Part shown: positions 23,846-34,841 of the stretch, piece by piece
Position numbering within the stretch: position 1 is the first letter of the stretch
How the letters are laid out: every line of letters starts with the position of its first letter
Assembly: GCF_020085105.1 (NCBI RefSeq)
Contig: NC_058042.1
Span: 24,250,001 to 24,314,000, forward strand
Length of the DNA: 64,000 nt
Origin: Siniperca chuatsi
Lineage: Eukaryota; Chordata; Actinopteri; Centrarchiformes; Sinipercidae
Direction: 5' to 3'
Translations under genes and position numbers: made by a program
The notes under the pieces: generated by a model
Seen by the model: only the letters and a program-made list of their open reading frames with translations
What the model was told of the DNA's origin: nothing
Database searches by the model: none

Positions 23846-26040
23846 ATCATTTCGTGAAGAATTAGGCATGCAGAGGCACAGTGAATGGTGTGTTCATCAT
23901 TGCGATGTAAATTGATTTTTCTTGTGTAGAATTTATTTTTAGACCCTCTGAAGCGGCACCCAGCAGGAATAAGCATACATCAGTCTGTACCACATGGCTC
24001 CCAAAGACTTCAGCTGGACAGAGGCGGATGGGCATGCATGTGTGGTTCAGCAGTCTATACTTGGTTTGGTTTAGCAATCTATAAAGTATATGAATTCCTG
24101 TTCTGAAAGTGAGCTCCGTCATTTGTAGAACAGCAATTTGTATACAAATACTGTAGAATAATGCAAATAGACAACACAAAATGCACTGCAGATTTATATG
24201 TGACTGTGACTACTTAAATCTGACATATTATACACTCAAAATGCATTGCAAGCAACATGACAGTCATTATCTAAAGTAAAACTGCAATAGCCATGCAGTT
24301 AGAGTGTGTCTTGGCTGCTTTAGTGAGACGGCAGATTTGAAAGTGACCTATTTCAAGCAAAAACCCCAAAGCCATAGTTACAGCAGCCGGGTACTCAGGT
24401 CAGAGTCACACAAGGGGGGGCAACTGCTGTGTTCATCTCAAGTTTTGGCATTGTGGAGCTTCAGGGGTGAGCCAGGAAGTCTCCATGTACGCTTGAAAAT
24501 TCATCTCCATATGGTTAGTTTTAGCTTCTCAGCCTCTCTCTGCCATGCAGTGACGGTTGATAAGATCCCATTAATCCACAGGAAATGACATATTCCTTAC
24601 TAATTCATATAAATATGTGGGAAAAAGACAGACAATATTCAAATCAATCTGCATGTATAAGAGGAAACGTAAATTACTGCTGCTCATTACTGTGGGAGAT
24701 CCACTTTGAAAACACTTTTTGTGCTGTACACATATCCACATACATTCCCGTTGGCATGGTTACAGTGGTGACATGCTAGATTTAGCCCACTACTTCCTAC
24801 TAAACCCCAACACTGCCAGTAATTGTCAAAATGGGCTGCACTTGAGCTAATTGTTTAATAATCTGTCTTTGACGACCGGTAATGTTCAAATTTTTTCAAC
24901 ATTTTCAGCTGTCCAAGGAAAAGGCAGTCATGTGAAACTGATGAATTTGAAATCTCAGGTTCAACAGGCATCTGATTACATCTTGAAAGAGTGAGCAGCC
25001 TGGCTATTAACTAACTGGTGCTGAGGAGTATACTGGAAGACAAGGGTAGATCACAATTAAAAACATGCCCACATCGTCACCCTTGGTCACGCTAAACTGA
25101 ATGGGTGATTTGCATGAGTCACACATAAGGATAATCAAGCAAAGCTAAAGGGACAAAGGGCTTACTCCATATTGAGCGATAATAAGCTGTGACAAGAGTG
25201 CACAGTATGAAAAACAAGTCATACAAATATAATAAAATACTCAACACTGCAAGCCTGGAGTATGTCATGAAGTGATTTATATAATAACATCATGCTATCA
25301 GAGCCTCTGTGAAAAAAACTAAAATAACTCAGAGATTGAAATGTTTTTCTTTTTTCCTGCATATTTGATTTGTTCTATTAGGAAGAGAGACACGCATTTT
25401 AGGTAGTTAGGTAGTTTAGTGAAATTAACATTAGTAATGTCTTTGAGAAAAACAATGTGTACTACCAGCAGAGAAATAAGTAAGAAGAAATTAGTGACTG
25501 GGGCAAAGATAGGTAAGTGCAGAATCTAAAGCTGATGAAGTTAGCTGGTGGTTGACAGAAGTGTATGCTTTGGTGCTTGCTAGAATGAGGCAGCTAACAG
25601 GCTTGTTTGGTTAGTTTGGCGGGTTAGGTCACATGCTGCCAGTGCTGGTAACATGCTAGTTAGCTTAGAAAATCAGTGAGCTTAGACATTTTAGTTGCAA
25701 GGAGCGAGGCCTTCAGTGTGCCACAGGTGACAGTTTTGAAAGATTTACTGTGGGTATGTGGAAGAGCTTTGACAATCCATTCCTTTAGTTCTTTATATTA
25801 CTTGTTTAAGGGGTGGTGGTGAAACACAAGTACTGTCTTTAAGTTTTAAAACTGCATCACTCGACCAATCTTGTTTCTAACCTCTTTTAGTGAATTTCTC
25901 TAATATCATGTACATCATGTATACATGTTGTACTTTTGTTTTGAAGTTATGCAACTATGTGTCTAGCTCTTTAATGGATAACTGATAAAGATTCGGCCTT
26001 CTTGTATTATATATTTATAGGCTGTGTTTTTTACACACTG
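23846..26040. other. Intergenic DNA, no gene seen
   Basis: No convincing exon, RNA gene or long repeat is visible. The 94-residue plus-strand frame at 24304-24588 has no recognisable motif and no splice context. Confidence 0.45.
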
Positions 26041-26044
26041 ATTC

Positions 26045-26400
26045 TGTAAATAGCCCTGATGAAGGCGCTGCATATGAACGTGTTGCTGAAATAAAGAAGA
26101 TTCTTCCAGTTAGTCAGGTTGTGTTGCTGAGTTGTTTTTTTCACATTTGGTCCATTTGTTACTTGAGCACCTAGCTGGATGGTGTAGCAACAGCACACTC
26201 CTACTAGAGTCCTGTCGTTTGGTGCTGGGCAGGTAGCATACAGTGGGTTTTTAGAGCTTTGTTTGTTGAAAACAGCTGCCTACTGCGACTGAAAATGAGG
26301 CTGATAAGAGCGGTGAGAGTGAACCAAAACAGTATTATAAAACCAAAACAATGTCCTACTGCGCAGCTTTAAATTTAAACTGTGTCAAAACATGACAAAA
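26045..26400 (+). mobile_element. Retroelement-derived repeat with degenerate ribozyme-like tail
   Basis: CCCTGATGAAGGCGCTGC, then GAACGTG and AAATAAAGAAGATTCTTCC, follows the pattern CTGATGAAGGC...GCCGAAACGT...AATAAA seen in the tails of several fish retroelements; the GAAAC part is mutated here. The sequence downstream (AGCATACAGTGGGTTTTTAG and neighbours) is also known to me as dispersed repeat. No coding sequence. Confidence 0.4.
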
Positions 26401-26705
26401 TGTAAAGGCTAGCTGGATATCAACATGAATATTTTGTCATTCACTCAGTACTTCATTTGAGACCAAAAGACATACTAGTGAGGTTACCTATGATGTATGA
26501 GTCACCTAAAGTGATGACAGGTTACACAGTTCACTGAATATACAGTATCCATGGCAGCATGATAAAAATGTCATAGCTATATGTTTGGTTACAGAAAAGA
26601 AAAACTAGAGAGATACATAAAGTATTTTCTCGCCCTCCAATAACTGTTGTTGGGGCTGTTATAACTGTATTTGACTGTATTTTAAATATGCACAGCAGAA
26701 ACTGT

Positions 26706-27280
26706 TGTCACAGTCTGTCTTGTTTTCTCCAGTCACTCCCCTTCACTCTGCACTCCCTCACCCGATTATTAATTCCCAGCACCTGTCACCTCGTACACAC
26801 CTGCTATCAATTAGCACTCCACTCACCTATAAAACCCAGCTCCTCACTACAGTCAGGGTCCGGTCTCGTTCATGACAAGGGATAGAACGCTAGTTCCCCT
26901 GGATCATCGAACCTCTTGGACTCCCTTCTCCTATATGAACTCTATTCCCAGCTACCACGACTCCGTACCTCTTCCCTGGCTCCATCGTGCCCCTGTCCTC
27001 CGTGTGTGTCTCTCCAGCTCCAGTCCCAGTTCATCTCCTGTCCTCCGTGAGTTACCCACTCCTTCTCCTGGTCCTGTGTGTCACTCGTCTTCCGTGGGTG
27101 TTGCTCCAGTCTCCCGGTTCGTGTGGAGCATCTCCTCTGGACTCCCCACTCTTCTTCAGAGCTCCGCCATCTCCGTACCAAGGACAGTATTCTTCCCACC
27201 ATTCTCTATCTACGCTCTTGGTGTTACAATAAAATCTACCATTATCCTCCTTGTGTCTCCAGCCAGTTCTGTCCGTAACA
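26706..27280 (+). mobile_element. Solo LTR with 5-bp target-site duplication
   Basis: Ends TGTCACAGTC and CCGTAACA, flanked by identical ACTGT at 26701-26705 and 27281-27285. Internal order: TATA box CCTATAAAACC (about 26826-26836), C/T-rich body, AATAAA at 27228-27233, then a short U5. Open frames in the C/T-rich body are chance products. The internal retroelement has been lost by recombination. It differs in sequence from the other solo LTR at 23414-23840. Confidence 0.88.
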
Positions 27281-27442
27281 ACTGTAGTCCTACAGAATGT
27301 TTTTGCTGACTCTGCTGCACTTGTAGTAGTGTTACACAGTTCATCATGACTTGTTCTCTCTGTCAGCTGTTACATATATGTTTGACAATAGGCTGTGCTT
27401 AAAATGACAGAAATCACAGGGGCTAGATAGGATTTCTTCGGA

Positions 27443-27905
27443 TTTGTCTAACCTACTGTATTTATAAAAATCTCACTGCATCAGCCAATGACTCAAGCAT
27501 ATTCCTCCGCCTCTCATGAGGTACAGGGACTTCCTGGAAGCACCACAACAGGACTTGCACTGTACAGAATGGCACACTAAACAGAGAGAAGCTCAAACTG
27601 GGTGCAGATTTGCTCATTAATTGTTTTAATGTGTGTGTGTGTCCTCAGGTTTTCGGTAAAGGGATGCAGGTGAAGCTGTACGCTCCACCTCACTCGAAGA
27701 TTGATCCAAGAATTGCAGTCATGCCACCGATATCCACCGTCACGGTTGCTTTGGGCTGCTACTGGTCGCGGGGCATGTGAGAAGTGAGATATTGCAGCTT
27801 CACATACAGAGCTCACATCTTTGACCCATCAACATTGTTGTTGTTGGTATGCATTGATAATGTCATTGACTAACTGGATTATGTCAATGCAAATCCTGTA
27901 GCTGC
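27443..27905 (+). pseudogene. Relic copy of sppl2a exons 4-5 with introns
   Basis: Aligns collinearly with sppl2a at about 36665-37230, including intronic sequence on both sides and between, so it is a DNA-level duplication rather than a retrocopy. The exon 4 part has lost the codons around the parent's SEYAKI and its donor (gtgag became gactt). The exon 5 part (27649-27784) keeps its acceptor and reads VFGKGMQVKLYAPP, but two prolines have entered the first transmembrane segment and a one-base insertion (TCGCGGGG against AGCGGGG) leads to a stop at GGCATGTGA. Same strand as the parent, about 9.2 kb upstream. No other exons of the copy were found in the window. Confidence 0.88.
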
Positions 27906-27954
27906 TTCAGTTTCAGGGTCTAGGTATAGTGCATGCTCGCTCAAGGTCACACTG

Positions 27955-28020
27955 TCATGAATTACTGTGACACTTGAATAGAACAGAGCCGTCGTTAATG
28001 TTAGTAAAACCTGCACTTTT
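27955..28020. repeat. Short repeat shared with 34390-34455
   Basis: The string GACACTTGAATAGAA..GAGCC, then GTTAATGTTA and ACCTGCACTTT, occurs here and again upstream of sppl2a at 34392-34450 with small differences. It is either a dispersed repeat or another part of the duplication that produced the sppl2a relic. Confidence 0.55.
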
Positions 28021-28872
28021 CCTGCTGAAAAAGGACTTTCATGTGGAGAGTTTGTATTCTGTCTTGTCTGTGTATTGGTGTTAGCTTCTTTATTTTTTTC
28101 TTTTACCATAACCACGATGCTTGGGTGGGCTGGACGTTTGGCTGCTGTACTTTCATGGTCAACGTTAAATCCGATTGAACTCTGCTTGTATTTTTTCACT
28201 ATAAGGTTATATCAACAAGGATCAAGACAAAAGTCAATACTTTCTGAACCAGAGGTCAATCCTACCTTATCTCTGAAACTGGCAGGACACCAGTGATCTC
28301 CCGTAAACCACTGGTCAGCTATTCAATCAAACTGATCTCTATGCTAACACTTTAAAAATTTGATTAACCTCTATCAATGTCACAGCAGCAATTTCATGGA
28401 AGTTCAGATTTGGAAACAAATTGCCTGCCAGTTTGAAAATAAAACTGACTAACAAACTGAACGTATAAGTATTAATAAAAGTGCGTGTTCAAAATAGGGC
28501 TTCGAACTGGTTATGGACTCGAGTTATACGATGACCTTTAGGGTTTTACTTCTACATCAATCAAAGCCCTCACCCTAGCAAAGTAGGCTGAAGGATTTCT
28601 TGTTTTGACAATGCCATATACGTTCATCACTTCAAATATACAGTAAATAGAAGTACATACAGTAGAAAGTATTCACAGCGCTTCACTTTTTCCACATTTT
28701 GTTATGTTACAGCCTTATTCCAAAATGGATTAAATTCATTATTTACCTCAGAATTCTACAAATAATACCCTATAATGACAACGTGAAAGAAGTTTGGGTT
28801 TTTTCTATAAATTTGCAAAGATTTCAAACAAATAAACAAAATCACATGTACATAAGTATTCACAGCCTTTGC

Positions 28873-29238
28873 TCAATACTTTGTTGAAGCATCTATGGCA
28901 CTAATTACAGCCTCAAGTCCTTTTGAGTATGATGCTACAAGCTTGGCACACCTATTTTTGGGCCGTTTCTCCCATTCTTCTTTACAGGACCTCTCAAGCT
29001 CCATCAGGTTGGATGGGGAGCGTCGGTGCACAGCCATTTTCAGATCTCTCCAGAGATGTTCAGTCGGGTTCAATCTGGACTCTGGCTGGGCCATTCGAGG
29101 ACAGTCACAGAGTTGTCCCATAGTCACTCCTCTGTACATTGCTGCATTCATCTTTCCCTGGGTCCTGACTAGTCTCCCAGTTCCTGCCGCTGAAAAACAT
29201 CCCCACAGCATGATGCTGCCGCCACCACCATGCTTCAC
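28873..29238 (-). pseudogene. Tc1 transposase C-terminal fragment
   Basis: Reads KHGGGG, a glycine-rich GCFSAAGTGRLVR segment, GKMNAAMYRGV, then jumps to a garbled stretch before LNPTEHLWRDLK and a conserved C-terminus (KLVASYSKGLEAVISAID). The jump removes the region around the second DDE aspartate. The third catalytic acid is retained in PTEH. The upstream SDET block is in the DNA just before this frame. Dead relic within the Tc1 element. Confidence 0.85.
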
Positions 29239-29621
29239 TGTAGGGATGGTATTGTCCAGGTGATGAGCGGTGCCTGGTGTCCTCCAGACATGACGCTTGC
29301 CATTCAGGCCAAAGAGTTCAATCTTTGTTTCATCAGACCAGAGAATTTAGTTTCTCATGGTTTGAGAGTCCTTTTACTGAGGAGTGGCTTCTGTCTGGCC
29401 ACTTTACCATACAGGCCTGATTGGTGGAGTGCTGCAGAGATGGTGGTTCTTCTGGAAGGTTCTCCTCTCTCCACAGAGAAACACTGGAGCTCTGTCAGAG
29501 TGACCATCGGGTTCTTGGTCACCTCCCTGACTAAGGCCCTTCTCCCCCGATCGCTCAGTTTGGCCGGGCGGCCAGCTCTAGGAAGAGTCCTGGTGGTTCC
29601 AAACTTCTTCCATTTATGGAT

Positions 29622-30380
29622 GATAATAATAATAATAAAACTTTATTTATAGAGCACTTATCAAAACAAAGTACAAAGTGCTTCTCAACAAGAGAAATAA
29701 AATACCATAGTGAATGATGAAATATTAAGAAATAAAATACATAAAATACACAAAAACAATAAAATAAACAGCCAGTTCAGGTAAAATCAGGATATGCTTT
29801 CAGATAAAAATGTGTTTTGAGACAAGACTTAAACGAAGACACTGACTCAGACAACCTAATTTCTTCAAGCAAGTTGTTCCAGAGCCTGATGGCAAAAGCT
29901 CTGTCCCCTTTAGTTTTCAACCTGGACTCAGGAACAGACAGGAGACCCCTGCCCGAAGATCTCAAACTACGTGAAGGTTCATAAGGGATTACAAGGTCTA
30001 AAATATAGTCTGGAGCCAGGCCACGAAGAGCCTTAAAAGTAATCAACAAGATCTTAAAATCAATCCTAAAACAAACAGGGAGCCAATGTAAAGAGGCTAA
30101 AACAGGTGTTATGTGGTCGTACCTCTTGGTCCTGGTTAACAGCCTAGCAGCTGAGTTCTGTACAGTCTGCAGTCATGTCAAAGTTTTTTGATTGAGACAA
30201 ATGTCAAGGCGTGAGGAGATAAAAGCATGTACAACAGTTTCTGCATCACTAAGATTTAGAATAGATCGGATTTTTGCAATATTTCTGAGTTGATAAAAAC
30301 ATGATTGGACAAGCTTAGTGATATGTTGCTCAAAACATAAATTGTTATCAAACAGGACACCAAGATTTCTTGCAACAGGC
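29622..30380 (-). mobile_element. 5'-truncated L2-like LINE nested in the Tc1 element
   Basis: Same family as the copy at 3560-5490: the minus strand reads [20 protein letters not shown], then (in another frame) [20 protein letters not shown] and ends KAYPDFT, with the same TTTATTTATAGAGCACTTAT tail and an (ATA)n-type 3' end at 29622-29638. It interrupts Tc1 coding sequence between TTTATGGATGA and GGATGGAGGCC; the shared GGATG may be the target-site duplication. Deletions relative to the other copy include the segment encoding DYCNSLFT and part of APRLWNNLP. Confidence 0.88.
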
Positions 30381-30879
30381 TGGATGGAGGCCACTGTACT
30401 CAGTGGGACCTTCAATGCTTTCTGTACCCTTCCCCAGATCTGTGCCTTGATACAAACCTGTCTTGGAGGTCTACAGACAATTCCTTGGACTCCAAATCAA
30501 GTCCAGTCAACTGAATTTACCACAGGTTGACACCAATCAAGTTGTAGAAACATATCAAGTATGATCAGTGGAAACAGGATGCACCTGAGCTCAATTTTGA
30601 GTGTCATGGCAAAGGCTGTGAATACTTATGTAAATGTTTTCTTTTATATTTGTTAATACATTTGCAAAGATTTCAAACAAACTTCTTTCACGTTGTCATT
30701 ATGAGGTATTGTTTGTAGAATTTTGAGGATAAAAAATTAATTTAATCCATTTTGGAATAAGGCTGTAACATAACAAAATATGGAAAAAGCGAAGCGCTGT
30801 GAATACTTTCCAGATGCACTGTAAATGGAATTCAGCCATCATTAATATTATCACATCTGTGCTTTTTCTGCTGTTTCTA

Positions 30880-31265
30880 CTAATAAACTTTATTTATATA
30901 TCAATTTTCTTAATAGTGTTACAAAGTGCTTTACAAAAAAGAAATAAAACAAGACAAGGCAGATAAAATGAGAATAAGGCCAAATAACATGAGCAAGGAG
31001 GAAGTAAAAACAATAAAATGAATATGATCAAATAAATACTCGATAAAATGATAAAAGAGAAAAGTTTTAAGAAGAGTCTCTAGAGGCTTCAGTGGGCAGA
31101 GAGTTCAAATCAAACAACTGATAAAAAATTACCTAATTTTAGAGATGATCTTTAGCTGGAAGAAACATGACCAAACAACATTTTTGACTTGATCATCGAA
31201 ACAGAGGTTAGCATCACATATTGCCCCAAGATTCCTTGCAGCCTGCTTAATATTGTTTGACAGAC
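30880..31265 (-). mobile_element. Second, diverged L2-like LINE fragment
   Basis: AAACTTTATTTATATATCAA and CAAAGTGCTTTAC form a LINE tail of the same general type. On the minus strand the far end translates as KQAARNLGAICDANLCFDDQ followed by VWSCFFQLKIIS, which aligns with [20 protein letters not shown] of the family above. The middle of the ORF is deleted. Diverged enough to be another subfamily. Confidence 0.7.
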
Positions 31266-31546
31266 CGCCAAGATTTATATGTCATCACATATCACCAGAT
31301 ACAATCATGTTTTATCTACCTAATATCAGATCATGCACATTTTAAATGGATTCAAAATCAAATGTATCTGCTTAATTTACATAGTAAGTGTAAATACTGG
31401 TGCTGGTCACGTGACAGGCTGCCAGGAATCACTCCCATACAATATTAACCTTTGAAACAGCAGTGGGTGATGGGTTGCCCTTTGATTTGTTGATGAAGTT
31501 TTAAGAAAATCAATGAATGCATCACAAATAATACAGTCAGTAACTG

Positions 31547-31554
31547 TATATAAG
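31547..31554 (+). promoter_or_regulatory. TATA box of the lectin gene
   Basis: TATATAAG lies about 200 bases upstream of the lectin ATG, followed at the expected distance by a C/T-rich start region (CTCTCTTTCCTCTCTCCACC). Confidence 0.65.
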
Positions 31555-31753
31555 AGCGACTCTCTTTCCTCTCTCCACCTGTATTTTCTGCTCCGTTCTC
31601 TCGTGATCTTGTCTCCTTCATCCTGTGGAGTGTCACAGTCGCTACATCTGCTCTGCTCACACCAGCTTTCTTTGTGATTATTTGTAACTTGTCTGTCTTT
31701 CCCTGTCAAAGGTAATAATCGTCTTCAACATCTGCATCATCTCCACCACGAGG

Positions 31754-33037
31754 ATGCTGACTGTGACTCTACTTGTTTCTGCCATGATGGCTCTGACTAG
31801 TGGTAATGGTGAGTGTTTGCTTTTTGTGTGTGTAGCTGTAAACAAGCAAATTCATATTGTATAGATACATTACCCACTCTTCTCTGTTTGTCTTCAAAAG
31901 ACACGTCTATCAACGCCACGTTGCCAGACACCAACTTAGCCACTGGATCAATGACTTGTCCCAATCACTGGATTCAGTTTAATGATCGCTGTTTCCACTT
32001 TGTTCCAAGAAGCTTGAGTTGGGTTAAGGCTCAGGTAAGGATGATTTCAAATGATGACTTTCACACTTGGTTCATTGTCATCTCCTTCTGAATTGGTGTA
32101 TTCCTAATAATCGTGACATTTCTTGCCAACACCACTCAGACTTTCCGTGTCTGTCTGTTTATCACCACTTTAGCAAAACTGTCAGTCCATGGATGCAAAC
32201 CTTGCATCTGTACACAGCATTGAGGAGTACTATGCGATTCAGAACATTGTAAAGGGCAGTTCTGCAGGTGAAACAAATACATGGATTGGAGGCACAGATT
32301 GCCAAGAGGTAATTTGTCATTACACAAGGTCTGATAGTACTGATACAAACATTATTTTATTCTACATTATTTAATTATACATCTATTCTATTCAATTGTC
32401 TAGGAAAATGCTTGGTTCTGGATGGACGGTACACCTTTCAAGTTCACAAACTGGTGTGAAGGAGAACCTAATAATAGTCAAAACAATCAGCGCTGTCTAC
32501 GGATTAATTATGGAGGTAAATCACAACATATTATGTATGTTAAGAGTTTAAGTTTAAGTAATAAAAGGCAGATGGGTTGTTTTTGTAAGTTTTTGTAAGG
32601 TCTAAATTGCAATTTTCACAGTAAATTAACTGAATAAGTGTTGAATAGAAAGACGATAAATAATGCACATGGCTCTCTTTTATAAGATAAAGTTACTTGA
32701 CCGTAATACATTTTCACCTGTTTATCACTTTTGTCTTTGGTTCACATGAAGCTTATGTGTGAAAGACCTGTAGCCTTTTTTTAATGTTTATAGTGGTGGT
32801 GTGATGGCAGCCAACAAGTTCTACCTACAGCTGTTATACAGAACAGGCCTGTGTCTTATCTGTGTCTGCTTGTGTGTTGTGCTGTGAGCATAGCCTCAGA
32901 CAGTTTCAGGTTTTGGTTTGTGTACCACCAACTGAAGTCTGTGTTTTCTGGTGTTCACAGTTGACAAATGCTGGGATGACTTTCAGTGTTACTCCTCCCA
33001 CCCATCGGTCTGTGTCAAAAACGCCGAGAAATCCTGA
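31754..33037 (+). CDS. Secreted C-type lectin, ladderlectin/nattectin-like
   Basis: Exons 31754-31808, 31901-32034, 32174-32308, 32404-32515 and 32961-33037, all in phase, give 170 residues. A hydrophobic signal peptide (MLTVTLLVSAMMALTSG) is followed by a single C-type lectin domain: CPNHWIQFNDRCFHF start, WVKAQQNCQSM helix, ANLASVHSIEE, WIGGTD, the Ca2+/sugar motif EPN at 129-131, and WDD at 150-152 in place of WND, ending CYSSHPSVCVKNAEKS. EPN normally predicts mannose-type binding, whereas fish nattectin-type galactose binders carry QPD. Length and exon layout fit the small soluble lectins expanded in fish, which act in mucus or plasma in pathogen binding; type II antifreeze-like proteins share this fold. 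Bounded by repeats on both sides. No orthologue name is assigned. Confidence 0.9.
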
Positions 33038-33438
33038 GCTGACACAGAGACGTGCATCAAACACACACATTTGGTGGAGGAGTGATCATGTGAATGTTTG
33101 CATACTTGTCTCTGTATCAACAGTCTCCTACATCCAAAATTAAAAGGCTCAAGCATTGAGACAAGCTGTTCTGTGAGTCCACTGTTTTTTTGTTGTTGGT
33201 ATAACTGTCTTGCGAAGAGGAGCAAGAAAGAGATAAAAGGGAGGACAGGGAATGACAGGGGGGGAAAAGAGAAAAAACAAGACGCAGGAGAAAGAAAAAT
33301 AGATGAGGGAGGAGAGAGAGAGAGAATGACAGGAAAAGGAGGAGAGAAAAAGAGAGAAAAGGGAGATGAAGAAGTCAGAAAGCCAGGAGAGTGAAGTAGA
33401 GAGAAAGGGAGGAGCAAGAGGAGGAAGAAAGAAAGGAA

Positions 33439-33960
33439 TTGGTTCCAAAGAAAACCTGGTGGGTGGAAATGGAGTCAGAGGAGGAATCAGAGCGCGAAAT
33501 TAGAAATGAGGACCCGAGAGGATTTGAAAATAAAAAGAAAAGGAAGAAGAGTAACTCAAGTGAACCCAGTCAGAAAGAGGAGAAGTATCTTGTTGGTATG
33601 GTAGCTGTGACACAAACAGACGGCATTTTCAAGAATCCACATGAGGTCGGAAAGTTTGTAGGAGGAAAGCTCGGAGATGTCAGATCGGTCAGGATAACAA
33701 GAAGTGGGATGGTTGTCATTGAATGTGTATCACAGCGTCAGAGAGATAGAGCCCTGAAGATTCATGCATTTTGAGATTATAGCAGTGTGAACTGCTTCCC
33801 ATTCGGAGCAGAAATAAAGGGAGTAGTAAGCGGCGTGCCACTGACAGTGGAGGCGGAGTCATTTCGGGAGGTTGAAGGGGTGTGTGAGGCAAGAAGGCTG
33901 ACAAGATTCAGAAATGGGGAGGAGGAGGACAGTAATTCAGAGTATGGAGAGAAACAGTGA
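33439..33960 (+). pseudogene. LINE ORF1 (gag-like) N-terminal remnant
   Basis: Reads a Lys/Glu-rich N-terminus, then VGKFVGGKLGDVRSVRITRS and VVIECVSQRQRDRALKI, a TGA at 33772-33774, and continues in the same frame with AEIKGVVSGVPLTVEAESFR and EGVCEARRLTRF before stopping at 33960. This is the RRM-like/gag part of a LINE ORF1, broken by one in-frame stop. The zinc-knuckle region that normally follows is missing. Confidence 0.7.
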
Positions 33961-34252
33961 AATGGTGGTAGTACAAAAGGAAAAGGAGAAGAAAGGAAAT
34001 GGAGATGAGCAGAACATCAGTATGGACAAGAAGCGATTTCTGGCATTTACTGCCATGGTTATAAATTGTGCGGCTGAAATAAAGGGGAAGTCAGAAAGAA
34101 TTAAGATGGTGCTGGATGCTGCAAGAAGATTCTTGAATGTTGTGGACATATCTGGATGTTACACTGAGGGAAGGAGTTGCAACAACTCAGACAATTGGGT
34201 CTGGGTTATAGAATTGACTATGGCATGGGATCACGTTGGGTGGACACTGTGA
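33914..34252 (+). pseudogene. LINE ORF1 C-terminal remnant
   Basis: In a different frame from the preceding piece it reads MDKKRFLAFTAMVINCAAEI and KSERIKMVLDAARRFLNVVD, matching the helical C-terminal part of the same LINE ORF1 type. Together with the N-terminal piece it shows a central deletion and a frameshift. Confidence 0.65.
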
Positions 34253-34391
34253 ATAGTTTAAACTGTGAAGCTGTTAAAATTCAGTAGGTGGCGGTAATGC
34301 ACAATTAGGAATGCCAACCGCCATAAAACTCAACAGAAGCAGAAGAAGAAACCCTGGTACAGCGAAGGACCAGATCATCATGGTCTTAAAG

Positions 34392-34455
34392 GGACACTTG
34401 AATAGAATGGAGCCATGTTAATGTTATTAGGAACACCTGCACTTTCCTTACCATA
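34392..34455. repeat. Short repeat shared with 27955-28020
   Basis: GACACTTGAATAGAATGGAG and CACCTGCACTTTCC mirror the copy beside the sppl2a relic. Lies about 400 bases upstream of the sppl2a start. Confidence 0.5.
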
Positions 34456-34841
34456 ACAGTGGCTATTGAGAACTTATATTTATGATAGCCTACATTATGC
34501 TAAAATATTTAATGTAGCCTACTTTTACATTTTCACTTACTTTTACTTGTAATTGATTATTTTTACACTGTGGTACTGCTACTTTTACTTCTTTATTATC
34601 TTTTAATGATTAATGGTCAGTATGACTGTTGTTGAGACGCTGTGAGGTGAAACAGAAACCAGTGGTTCACCGTGTCATGTGTCACGAGCCAATACAGGAA
34701 GTACCTGACAGCTGCTGGTGGCAAGCTAAACAATAGCAATGCAGATACGACAAACTTAGCTAATGAAAAGTGTCTCCGTGCCACATAGAAGTCAATTAAT
34801 GTTGATGCCACCAGACTGTGTGAAAAACGAATGTTACCGAA

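Larger units (their letters stand above)
28660..30823 (-). mobile_element. Tc1/mariner element, inactive, with nested LINE
   Basis: Terminal inverted repeats of roughly 170-190 bases: the left starts near GAAAGTATTCACAGCGCTTC and the right (30640-30823) is its reverse complement. The minus strand encodes a Tc1 transposase: an N-terminal block near 30500-30390 (reading like GKGTESIEGP), then SDETKIELFG at about 29330, KHGGGGSIMLWGCFSAAGTG at 29235, and NPTEHLWRDLKMAVHRR near 29060. The segment holding the middle catalytic aspartate is missing between MYRGV and the PTEHLW block, and the gene is split by the LINE at 29625-30380, so it cannot move by itself. Confidence 0.92.
33160..34355 (+). mobile_element. 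Internally deleted LINE with ORF1 remnants and intact-looking 3' tail
   Basis: Begins in a purine-rich 5' leader, carries two ORF1 pieces, and ends with the tail GTAGGTGGCGGTAATGCACA, GCCAACCGCCATAAAACTCA and a GAA-rich terminus (34335-34351), which I recognise as the 3' end of a common fish LINE. The whole reverse-transcriptase/endonuclease ORF is absent, so this is a non-autonomous deletion derivative or a two-step relic between the lectin and sppl2a genes. Confidence 0.75.

Noticed and set aside
26872-27309. A 145-residue plus-strand frame rich in Ser and Pro
   Set aside because: Lies inside the solo LTR; C/T-rich LTR sequence gives such frames by chance.
33149-33448. Long Ser/Phe/Leu-rich minus-strand frames
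   Set aside because: Antisense of the purine-rich LINE leader; no homology signal.
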